In this document: positions 25,001 through 35,223 of the stretch, piece by piece | How the letters are laid out: each line of letters begins with the position of its first letter | How positions within the stretch are numbered: the stretch's first letter is position 1 | Program-made: the position numbers and the translations under genes | Assembly: GCF_024679245.1 (NCBI RefSeq) | Contig: NC_090186.1 | Span: 40,581,681 to 40,645,680, forward strand | Length of the DNA: 64,000 nucleotides | Direction of reading: 5' to 3' | Origin: Pseudorasbora parva | Taxonomy: Eukaryota > Chordata > Actinopteri > Cypriniformes > Gobionidae | The notes under the pieces: model-generated | What the model saw: the letters and a program-made list of their open reading frames with translations, nothing else | The model's database searches: none | What the model was told of the DNA's origin: nothing

Positions 25001-26675
25001 TATGTCAAAACGATTGTGCGGGTGAGAATTTAGAGCATGCTTTATTATTAATGTCTTTAAAAAGATTGTAAACAATCATTCAGAAGTTTAGGATTGGTAA
25101 GATTTTACATTAAATATTTACACTACTGTTAAAAAGTCTGGGATCTGTGAGATTTTTGAAATACATCTCTTCTACAGTAAAACAGTAATATTGTGAAATA
25201 TTATTACACATTAATATAACTTTTCTTTTTGAAGATATTTTCAAATATAATTTATTCCTGTGATCAAAGCTGAATTTTCAGCATCATTCCTCCAGTATTC
25301 AGTGTCACATGATCCTTCAGAAATCATTCTAATATGAGGATTTGCTGCAACGTTGAAAAATTATCGGAGCTGAAAACAGTTGCGCTGCGTGATATTGTTT
25401 GGGAAACCGTGGTTCAATTTTTTAAAAGGATTCTTTGGTAGAAAGTTTGAAAGAACAGCATCTTTTGTAACATTATTAAAGGGGGGGTGAAACACTCAGT
25501 TTCAGTCAGTGTCATGTCAATCTTGAGTACCTATAGAGTAGCATTGCATCCTGCATATCTCCGAAAAGTCTTTATTTTTTTTATAATTATATAAGAAAGA
25601 TGCGCTGTTCCGAGTCTTTCCGAAAAAAGCCGAGCGGGTGGGGGCGTGTCGTGTGAGCGGAGCTAAATAATGACGTGTGCAGCAGCGCACTGTGTGTTGA
25701 GTCGAGTGCGTCGTAAAGCTGTGTCATCCCTCACAGCGGGAAAAACTTTATTCAAAATAAAAATATGGCTTTTAATCAGATACAGCCATCAGATATGATC
25801 CGGAATCAGACCCAGAGGCTGCAGTTGAACAGGAGCAGCAGCAAAAACGACTAGAGCAGGACGTCTCTATGTGGTACGATATACACTAACTATTTAATAT
25901 GCTTAGCGACTTGTGTTATTTACATATTTATACTTGAATTATATCGTCGTATTTTTGTCTTTGAAGGTGTACATGTGAGAAGTGCAGTTGTGCACGTGTG
26001 TTTGTGTGTTTACGCGTGGTTTGTGTAGACAGTAAGCGGACTGGTTTTGCACGGCAGGCTAAGTTAGTGTTTACATAGAAAGACACGGAATAGTAGCGCA
26101 TTTGAATGAAGAAGCGCGCTTATTTAGTTCAACATATTTCCCCACTCTTTGTGTATTGTTGATTGGAGTGCTTTTACAATACACAAACATAAAGTTACAC
26201 ATATAGTGGCCAGCTAAACAAATGTACACGCACTACACATCGCATGCTCCATTGTTCAATTAACTATACGTGATCATGTTTGGGCTACTTGATGAGCATA
26301 GGCAAAAACACAGACATTTGAAGCAGTCTAACTCACCGCCCGCGGTTCTAACGTTGGGACCTTTATCGTTGGGACTGCTCCATCCTTCAGCATTAGGCGA
26401 TCGGATAATCCGGCGTCAAGCTGGGCCTTGTTTATGAAACAGTCGGCACCGAAATGCAGTGAACAGATATAAACATTCGCGCAACTCAGTTGCTGATCCG
26501 GAAAAGCAAATTCCATCCACTGTTGCCTTAACGCGGGGTTTTTGGGGAATCTGTGCAGGACTGTCTTGGTCTGGCAACCAAAAACGCACTTTTTTTGGTG
26601 ACATTGTAATTGTGCTCATCACCTGTGCAGCAGCCTACGAGCCAGCGCTTTGATGGGGGTAGCCTGTTGCTTTCG

Positions 26676-26708
<33 letters not shown>

Positions 26709-29700
26709 ACGCGCTTCCGGTAGAATTGTCCGTACGGCCCATACAAGGAAATTCCGCCCCCATTAACGTCAAAGGGGACGCATGATCGCAAAAAACTTGC
26801 CGAAACTTATGACTAACCGGAAGTAGTATTTTTGACAAAGAAATACTCCCATCAAACGTCCACCTTAACTTTTGAAACTTTGTCCATGTTTAGTATGGGA
26901 TTCCAAGTCTTTAACAGTGTAAAAAGATCAGTATGCATGAAACAGCATTTCACCCCCCCTTTAATGTCTTTACTGTCACTTTTCATCAATTTAATGCGTC
27001 CTTGCTTAATAAAAATATTAATATATTAAAAAAATATCTTACTGCACCCCAAACTTTTGAATGGTAGTGTATTTGTTAGAGTCAATGTGAAATCAAAGTG
27101 AAGTTTTCTTTTTTAATGTACATTTCTGCACAATTAATCAGTGCACTTTATTCCATAGGGCTCTGAATATGTATTTAGAAAAAGCCATCTTATATTGTTA
27201 GCATAGCACCAAAACATATAGTTAGCACTGATACTCACAGCAGCTGTTTTTCTGCAGACGGGTTATGCTCCATTAGAGTTTTATGTCGAAGGATTACGGA
27301 GTAGAACACTGAAATCCCTCACACCAAAACTAGGTAAGATTACATTTAAGATAGTAAGTTGGAAATGTGGGATTGTGCATGTTCTTGGTCCTCAAGTTCT
27401 GTTTGGATCCTCACAGGAATGATGCACATGGTGTTGGAGCCCTTTTTTAAAGGAGAGGTGTTTGACATCAGCCTGGTCCCCATCAGCATCAGTTACGAGC
27501 GTGTGCTGGAGGAGTCGCTTCTCGCTCATGAGCTGCTCGGTGTGCCTAAACCTAGAGAGACCACAGGGGTACAGCTTTGTTAAAGCCACAAAGAAAGTCA
27601 AAGTTTCATGCATTTCGAAATAGTAAGGAATGAACTTGAGCTCTTGCTGTGGATCTGCAGGGTTTGCTGAAGGCCAGGACGGTGCTGAAGGAGGATTACG
27701 GCTGCATGCATGTGTGCTTTGGAAACACTGTGTCTGTAAGAGACCTGGTCAAGGGAAAGATAGACCGCAGGCAGTACAATCTGGTACCCAGGTATGCATT
27801 GCATTGTGGAATACAGTATTTCACTTGGTATGTGCCAAGTGGTGCACAAGTATACAAACTCCATACCAGTAGAAGTAGTAGTCTGTTATTACACAAATTG
27901 TTGCTCAGTTTACCTCCATAAAACCTCACCTTTTTTCTTCTGTCTCATAACAGAGACCTGCCCATGAAGCCCAATAAGGAGACACAGGAGTTTGTATCTG
28001 GTCTAGCCCACATGACCATCCGTTTGCAGGAGAGAAATGCGGTACTGAGCGCCTGGAACCTGATGGCCGTGGTTCTTCTCCAGAACCTCCAGGGAATTGA
28101 TTTGGACCTGCTGACCCACAAAACCCTCTGGCTAAGGAGGATCGCCCTGCAGTTTGGAGCCCACCTCAGATGGCCCAGTAAGGACACATGTAGAGATGAC
28201 ATTCAATAAATAAACCCTGACTAGAACATACAATCAGTTCCTTTAAAGGAAGATGGTTTGTTCAGTGCAAGAGCCATTCTAGCTTCAGTTAGCATCAAAA
28301 GTAGCTTTGGCTTATTTCAAATAGTTTTCACAATACTAAAAGCACACTTTAGACAACTTTACAGCTCAAATAACACATATTTGGATGGAGGAATTGCTTT
28401 AACAACAATAAACCCTCTAAACACAATTTTGGCTTTTTAAAAACTGAGGGATGATTTGATTGTTTTTTGCCATAAAATCCGCAGCAGATGCTGTCCATAG
28501 AGAAAACGCTCACACAATATAGTTTGAGCTCTGTACTTGTATGGTTAGAATATTCATGAGCTCTTTCCAAGGGTCTCTTACTAGTTTAGCTTTCTAAGTA
28601 TTGTGAACCATTTGTGTGGTTCTTTAATTCTTGGACCAAAGCCAAACATGTGAATAGGGTCAACAGAAAACAACAAAAACCCCATTCAGAGCTGTTCCTA
28701 TGGCAATCACACAGACCATTCAATATGGGGCAAACGGGACCGAAGTTCTTAAGTTTGTGTGTGGAGTCTTCTGGAAAGAAAATATGCTTGTTTAAAGTTG
28801 CAGTCCATCTTTTTTAAAAATTAAAATTATCCAAAATTATCAATTTTTGAGCAAGTACATAACCAGTCTGTGTATCTCCTTACCTTAGCCTGATCCACAA
28901 TAATAAACTTGTAATGTGTTATAGTGTGAGTGGTACTGGTAGCTTTCCGCTAAAAATTCAAGCATGTCTTTACGTCACGTCTGTATACATAAAGGAGGAG
29001 TCCGGGGTGTGTGGATGATGCAGGTGGTGGATCATTTATAGCCTTTTCTCACAGCAGCTGGAATAATTAAAGTGTCATTTTGATGGCGGATTGTAATCCA
29101 GAAAGGTCCAAACGACATCCGTGACAGCTGGAGATTCACCCGAAAGCAAAATATTAGACTGTACAGAAATTAAAATCTGCAGGTAAAGCTAACACACACA
29201 AAATACACATAGTCACGCAAAGCTGATGTTGTTAACAAACAATTTGAGAACAAAGTATAACAGTAATAATAATCTGCACGGTGTGATGTGATATGAGCGA
29301 AGCGACTGTTAGATTTAATCGCCGTTGGTATAGCGATTGGAGGACATTTTCCAGTGAAAATGATTATTTTGGTCGTACTTCACAGACATAGAATCTGTGA
29401 ATCTGAAGTACAGTATCCACTCTGGTGCGGTGAATGACTGACAGTCACACACACTCCTCAAAACATTAGATTCATCCGCACTGAGGAGCTGCTGATGCAC
29501 GACTCATGTAAAGATGATGATTCCACAAATAACTGCAATTGCAGGTTTCAAACTGAGATGGCGACAGAGAGGCAAAACTTATGGACTTCAGCTTTAAGCC
29601 CCTCTGATAGTAAAAATTACTTTATTTACATATCTTTAAAAAAGGAAAAGTCTGGAAACTTGAGACTTGACCACCCTATCAACTGTATAGTGAAAAAAAC

Positions 29701-32700
29701 CAACCATTCTCACCCTTTTTTGTTTTGAAGGGCATGTTTTGGATTCTGAAGTCATGTCATCAAGCATGACCCTGCATCACTCAGTAGTGCGCTGTGAGAG
29801 GGGGCGTGTCTGTTTAGTGGAGGAGGAGGGTCCAGGACCTGTCATTCAAGAGGAGGGCGTGTTCAGACGGGCTGCTGCTGTGCTCATGTGCGCCTCCTAC
29901 AGGAATCAAGCAGTACATGTATTCACACGGCCAGCTTTGGTGGCGGTTGCAATGACTACAGCTGTAAGCAGAAGGACAGGTGAGAAATATGAGAGCATCA
30001 CAGGACGTTTTCATAGGTTTACTCACCCTCATGAAAACCTTTTGTGGAATATTGATATATTATGGAATTTCTACAAATTTATTAAAAACTTTAAAGGTGC
30101 ATTATGCAACTTTCCGTCCACTGGAGGGCGCCTATTCTAAACAAAGGCGTATTTTGATGACGCCAGGTGTGAGCGCAGTATTTTGGGACGTGGTCTTCAC
30201 CTCACAGCCAGTGGAAAATAGGACTCGGGCAGAAATCATGTTCATGAATTTCATTATTAACACGGTTTTTAACGTTACTGTAGTGTAAAGCAGAGCAGGA
30301 CCGAGTGTTGTGGAGCTGAGCACGGCCGCTGGAGTGATTGTTATACAAACACACGGCTCGCGAGTACCGGGACTTTTATTATGACGGGACGGGACACAGT
30401 CACCGGGCATCCGCACTTCCGCTTTTTCTGGTCAGGTAAAAACAGCTATTTTTATCATATCAGATTCCTTTTTAGGAGCCATGGGCTTCGGCCATCCGTC
30501 CTCTCTCTTCCCTGAACTGAAATGAAGTAGTGGGCTGTACTTTCCACACGATTGACATCAGGTTTAAGTACGCCAGGTTGGCTGGTGTGATATGTTGCTC
30601 GCATACCGCCTCCCATGGCCGAAACTGGTATTACGACACCTGTCAGGCCGGGAAAATCGAAAAATCGAATTTCGAAATTTCGAAAATCGAAAGAAAGCCC
30701 AGTATAGAGGTTAGTCTTCTTATCTCAACCAATAAGTTGTCAAACAAAATAAAATGACTTAGTATCAATCTTATCAACTAATATTTATTTTATAAATATT
30801 ATTAATATTGTCACTAAGCTATCACTTGCTAGTTTTCTACATAATTACTATACGTATTGCAAACATAACTTCACTGACAATAATCTACAATAACCTACAT
30901 GGATGTCATTTAAATATCAAAAGTCCAGTTCGTTATTAATATGGATAACGTATGCATGTTATTTATGAAAAGTACAAACGCTCTCTACGTGAGCGTCGGA
31001 AGGAAATAAATACGGCCTCTCGTTTTTTTTTTTTTTTTTACTGGAGCAGCCTAACGAAAGATGCCATATTATTTACATTAAACACAAATATGCTGTGTTC
31101 ACCAAAATTTTTTATAGTGGCTGTAGTGTAGTGGTAAGACCCATGGCATCAAGATTTGATGCAGGTCGATCAGAGGTGCGATCCTGCCTTTTACCACACT
31201 CGCTCTATTCCCTTTTCCCATCACATATCAGATCGGAAAGGCATTTATTTTCAATAAAAAGTGAGAAAATGTTTGAAAAGTGGAAATAAAGCGTCGAAAA
31301 TGTTTAATAATAATTGCTTCTCGGTTAGGGGTAGGCCTAGGAAAACAGACATGTGCTGAATTAGAGACGATAAAAGTGAGTGGAGTGGAGTGGAGTGGAG
31401 TGGGGAGGGGTGGGGGGCGCAAAACTCCATCTCGTCTAGGGCAACCAAAGAGCTAGAGCCGGTGCTGTAACCAGGACACGGACCGTGCTTCACCTGTCAA
31501 TGACATCATAACCGGAAACCGAGGGTAATGCGGGTTTGTCAAAATCATGGAAATTAGACAAATTATAAACTATTTGGAGACATTTATTGACAGAAAACAA
31601 ATTATTGTACAGTAATACAATTTTTCTCCATTTTACGATGTTTTAAAATGAATCGCAAGCCATTTAGCAACACAAGCCATCCAGCATTTATTAACATGAT
31701 ATTCTAATATCGATCTAGCTTACTGCAGTGTGCAACAAGTGTCTCATAGCAACTGCAGAGCGAACATACAGTAACAATTTTCAACAGACTCAAATGTATC
31801 TAATATGATCCCCATATATGCATGACCGGAAGAAGCGGATAAAAGCTCCACTGCTCTCAAGCTGTGCGTCACGCTCGTCTCCAGTTAGCAAATTGCTTCA
31901 GGGACCTCGTTCAGCTCCCACAGCACTCAGCCCTCCGGCATACTACAGTAACGTTAATAATCTCATTCATGAACATGAGTTCTGCCCGCGTTCTGTCCCA
32001 ATTTTTTTCCACCGGCTGTGAGGTGAAGACCACATATTCTAAGATCTCTGCGTCATCAAGCTACACCTTTGCTTTGAATAGCAACCTCTTGCAGCAAAAA
32101 CTACAGTGTACCTTTAAGCTCCAAAATGTATGAAAAAGCACCATAAATGTATTTCACATGACTATTCAAACTCGTAAGGGGTGGTTTTCAGTGATTAAAC
32201 TTAAATATTGCCATGTTACTCATACAAAACTATTGCATTACCCAAAAACATAACTTTAATGTCACTTACATTTTTTTTAAATAAAAAAAGTAGCATGTAC
32301 TTTCTACTAATGTTTTGTGTTCCACACAAGAGAGAAGTAAGGTTTGAAATGACATGAAGGTGAATAAATGATGAATTTTTATTTTTAGCTAAACTTGATC
32401 CTTAACCATTAAAACCAGTTACCTCTGTTGTCTCCTTTCCAGAAGACATCTTTCAGCAATTTAAGTTCCTTCTGGAGCTCTTTTCCAATGAATTTGTCTT
32501 CATTCCTGGTCAAACTGATCAGGTGAGTCTGATCATCTTAATCAGGGGTGGAGTGCTCTAGTCCTGCAGAGTTTTGCTTCAACTCTTATCAAACACACCT
32601 GAGCAATCTAATCAAGCTCTGAAGGGTTACTAGAAAGTTTCAGGCAGGTGAGTTTTATCAGGGTTGGAGCTGAACTTAGTGATGGCCAAATGAAGCGTTT

Positions 32701-34513
32701 CAAAGCATTATTGCTTTCTGATACAATTGTGTCGAAAATGGTTCGTTACTCGAAGCTTCATTCAGATAGAAATTGCAGCACCATCTCCTGGTGAAGTAAA
32801 TGTAATGTAACAAAGCTGACAACCATAAAATGCAAGTAGGCTTATGTTCACGCCCCGTTTACTACGTGATTACCGAGGCGATCAAAGCTGAAACAGTGTT
32901 AGTGCTGTGAAGCTCATTTATGTAGGTACATTTTACAGATACTGAGGAATTTCATGTGTTCACCTTGATAATAAAACATTAATGATGTGTGCGTGTATAA
33001 TTATTTCTTTAGACAAGGACAGAAGATCAGACCAGCTTTAAAAAGCTGGAAACCATCACAGAAATTCTATTGGTTTCTATTAAAATACCAATAGGAACCG
33101 TTGGCTTTTACAATTTAAACCACTACAGATTTTTTTTTCTTTGTGTGTGGGACATATTCCATTAGGATGTGATGCCCCTACCAATAGAACCCAACACATA
33201 TCAGAAGAGACCCGCAGAGACCACAATAATTCCCATTACAACCAATAAAATCCCCATGAAAACCATTAAATGCAATAGAATTTCAGTAAAAGAGTTTTTT
33301 ATTTATTTTTGTTTTGTTTTATTTATTTATATATTTTTTAGCATGGCAGTATCATGTGTGAAAGCACATAAGAAATACAGCCGGCAGGTTTCAAGCCTGT
33401 CAACACTGATTGGGCTGTGAAAGCAGTCAGGTGGTTCACTACAGGAGTGAAGCAGTTTGTTTGCTTCAGAAGGCATTTTCACGTGACTAGTGACATAATG
33501 ATACAAGCTCCGAAGCAGTGGTTCATTTCAAGGACCGTTCGAGTTTGAAGCAAGCTTCGGAGCATCGGTGTCAGACGTAACATCACTAGCTGAACTCTGC
33601 AGGACTGGAGTTCGCCACTCCTGGTCTAAATGAAGCTGTTTAACACATGACATCCATCTAAACATCTGCCTCTCTCTCTCTTAGGACTATGAGGAGGGCT
33701 GCTTTTTGCTACAGCAGTCTGGTGCAATCGGCCGCTCTGATGAAGAGGTCTACGTGAGAGACGACGGCCAGGAAACCATCGTCTTCCTCAGAGCGATTCT
33801 GCAGCCTTTTATTGAGAGTTACCAGGTGATTGTAGTCATCTACTCAATTGTCCACGCAGTTCGTCTTGTAGATTGGTGAGTAACAGGATGTTGAACGCGT
33901 CAGCACTGATATCAGCGTGTTTAGGTGGTGTTTAGGTACCTGTGTGAAGAGAGCTCGCAGGCATTCAGAGAGAAGATGTTTTCAACCAGCATCCGCAGTT
34001 TCATTACGAAGCTCCTTATTTCAGGTGTGGGTCATTTCCAGTTGAGAATAAACTTGATGGTTATGTAACAGTCTCTCAGGTTAATTAATCTTGTCTCTGT
34101 CTCAGGTGAAGTCCAGTCGTATGAGGGTTTATCATCTGACCTACAGAAGAACGTTCTCTCAGCTTTGCTCAGGATGGATGCTGTGACCAAAACCAAAGTG
34201 TAAATAGATACAACACACATCTAAGGCCTCTGAGACATCAACTTTGAAACTGAAATGGATTTATGAGCACAGAAATTAAGTTAATAACAATATGTCTCTG
34301 TATTTCAGCGACGACCAGAATGAGTTTAGAGTGAATAAATCCGCAGTGAAGAGAATATGGGACATGCTGAGTATGATTACTGATTGATTTCTGTTCTGAA
34401 TTACAATTGCACAGTATTTCTGCTCTGTTGTGTAGTGTAATGTGTTGTGCATTTTGTTCTTCATGACAGATGATGGATGGACTCCTGGAATCCGTGTAGA
34501 TGCCAGACTGTGA
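22090..34513 (+). CDS. gnpat: Dihydroxyacetone-phosphate acyltransferase, GNPAT (16 exons)
   Basis: GNPAT acylates dihydroxyacetone phosphate in the peroxisome lumen, the first committed step of ether-lipid (plasmalogen) synthesis. Exons: 22090-22154, 23082-23271, 24225-24401, 24494-24623, 24894-25021, 27258-27333, 27417-27568, 27661-27791, 27954-28177, 29731-29979, 32443-32522, 33685-33825, 33925-34024, 34106-34199, 34309-34370, 34470-34513. They join in frame into 680 codons, the same length as human GNPAT. The acyltransferase block I is NHRSYMD (H160-x4-D165). The second acyltransferase block is YVEGLRSRT, and VPISISY follows. The last three residues are ARL, a type 1 peroxisomal targeting signal. 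Intron 4 starts GC (GCAAGT) rather than GT. Exon 2 could start at 23080 or 23082, but only 23082 keeps the frame. The N-terminal 22 residues rest on splice logic and are the least certain part. Exon 8 adds one glycine relative to human. Confidence 0.95.
24494..24623 (+). other. gnpat: gnpat catalytic HX4D exon
   Basis: This exon encodes [20 protein letters not shown] and continues to IPVIAAGI. It includes the catalytic H160 and D165 of the glycerolipid acyltransferase superfamily. It is followed by a GCAAGT donor; joining at that point restores the human-like AAG-x-x-x-MGMK spacing exactly. Confidence 0.92.
25480..26960. mobile_element. TTAA-flanked element carrying a decayed THAP segment
   Basis: The inverted ends GGGGGGGTGAAA and TTTCACCCCCCC are each bordered by TTAA (25476-25479 and 26961-26964). 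It is 1481 bp long. The minus strand at about 26330-26570 encodes part of a THAP zinc-finger domain (see the separate entry). A CpG-rich segment and a (CT)n run (about 26684-26707) lie near the right end. I see no DDE transposase domain, so it is presumably non-autonomous. Confidence 0.8.
26328..26570 (-). pseudogene. THAP-domain fragment within the transposon
   Basis: Read on the minus strand, one frame gives [15 protein letters not shown], then [14 protein letters not shown], then [11 protein letters not shown]. This is the invariant tryptophan, the C-x2-H pair of the C2CH zinc site and the closing AVPT motif of a THAP DNA-binding domain. The first cysteine pair, upstream, is in another frame, so at least one frameshift separates the halves. 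THAP domains occur in P-element-type transposases and host DNA-binding proteins. Here it looks like a dead exon carried by the element. Confidence 0.65.
28178..29730. other. gnpat: gnpat intron 9
   Basis: A 1.55-kb intron. It contains repeat-like sequence around 28790-29640 but no target duplication that I could define, and no exon-like segment. Confidence 0.5.
30094..32116. mobile_element. 2-kb TTAA-flanked composite element (gnpat intron 10)
   Basis: The left end reads TTAA then AGGTGCATTATGCAACTTT; the right end is CTACAGTGTACCT then TTAA. Blocks near the left (about 30180-30300, with CAGAAATCATGTTCATGAAT) recur inverted or altered near the right (about 31950-32040, with TCATTCATGAACATGAG). 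The middle contains a copy of another repeat with a tRNA-like segment (31028-31440). The element lies between the exons ending 29979 and starting 32443. Confidence 0.6.
31028..31440 (+). repeat. Repeat with internal tRNA-like Pol III promoter, copy 1
   Basis: This segment matches 54030-54412 along most of its length, including both sides of a tRNA-like stretch. The A-box region GTAGTGTAGTGGTAAGAC starts at about 31123, and the B-box-like GGTGCGATCC is at 31175-31184. Both copies continue into a shared tail containing CATCACATATCAGATCGGAA and ATTTTCAATAAAAA. The tRNA-like part lies about 85 bp inside the repeat rather than at its 5' end, which is unusual for a SINE. Confidence 0.7.
32546..33626. 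mobile_element. hAT-type MITE split by a second hAT element (gnpat intron 11)
   Basis: The outer ends are CAGGGGTGGAGTGC and the inverse CGCCACTCCTG. They are joined to a subterminal block containing CTGCAGAG and AGCTGAACTCTGCAGGAC, a very common fish MITE family. Imperfect 8-bp flanks (ATCTTAAT/GTCTAAAT) fit hAT insertion. The element is interrupted at 32677-33588. Confidence 0.65.
32677..33588. mobile_element. Nested hAT element with perfect 8-bp duplication
   Basis: The inverted ends TAGTGATG and CATCACTA are flanked by perfect GCTGAACT repeats at 32669-32676 and 33589-33596. It is 912 bp long and sits inside another MITE. The same TAGTGATGG terminus begins the element at 17184. No transposase frame is visible. 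Confidence 0.85.
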
Positions 34514-34777
34514 TGAGAAGCATCGGACAACAGCGCCTGTTGATTATTTTATTGTAGAAGTGCTAAGAAGTATTAGTACCATATATGTTAGTGTCAAACA
34601 CAGAGTAAACCTGCAGTAGAAGCTCCGGCTGTAGAGCATGGGTTATTTTTGACTTTTATTGCAGTACAGATGATTTAATTTTGTGAAAATCATACAGACA
34701 ATAATGGTATTTAACAGCTAAATAAATATTATATACGTGTTTAACATGATATTCAATTTTGATAATCAAATTGCATG

Positions 34778-34836
34778 AATAAAGTATTTTTTAATTGCAT
34801 ATTTTTAAATATATTTTTGTATATCATTGTAATAAA
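34778..34836 (+). terminator. Candidate gnpat polyadenylation signals
   Basis: AATAAA occurs at 34778-34783 and again at 34831-34836, 265-320 bp after the gnpat stop and before the opposing gene. Either could direct 3'-end formation. Confidence 0.5.
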
Positions 34837-34959
34837 ATCTTGATTACTTGATTATGTACATTCCTTCATTGATTGCAGAAACACAAAGATGTATGAAAGT
34901 CTCCTTTCAAAGAAAAGTCAACCATAAATCATATAAACACATATATGTTAAAGAGGAAA

Positions 34960-35223
34960 AATCTGTCATCCTTTACTCACTCTCATGTTGTTCCAAACCT
35001 ATGAGTTTTTTTCTTTTTTAAAACAAAAGATATTTCAAAGATTGTTGGAAATCAAGCATATGATGGTAGCCACTGAGTTGCATAATAGGAAAAAATACGC
35101 TGGACGTCAATGGATCCCGTCAGCTGTCTGGTTAACAAAATTCTTTAAAATATTTTTTTGCTCAAGAAGAAAAATCAAGAGGGTGAGTAAATTATGACAA
35201 AAATGTATGGATGAACTATTCTT
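34960..35223. repeat. Degenerate TTAA-family repeat between gnpat and the opposing gene
   Basis: It shares the fish consensus pieces TTTACTCACTCTCATGTTGTTCC and GGATGAACTATTCTTTCAGG with the copies at 51524-51745 and 63450-63964. Its right edge meets the stop codon of the minus-strand gene. Confidence 0.6.

Larger units (their letters stand above)
25077..27071. repeat. Foldback MITE split by a TTAA element (gnpat intron 5)
   Basis: The left half (about 25077-25475) runs from TTCAGAAGTTTAGGATTGGT through the GTGTCACATGATCCTTCAG block. The right half (26961-27071) ends CCCCAAACTTTTGAATGGTA. The two halves are contiguous in other copies of the family. They are separated here by 1481 bp flanked by TTAA. 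Confidence 0.8.

Noticed and set aside
29739..30288. Continuation of the frame past 29979 as a longer gnpat exon
   Set aside because: A good GT donor at 29980 joins in phase to the exon at 32443 and restores the family sequence; the sequence beyond enters a TTAA element.
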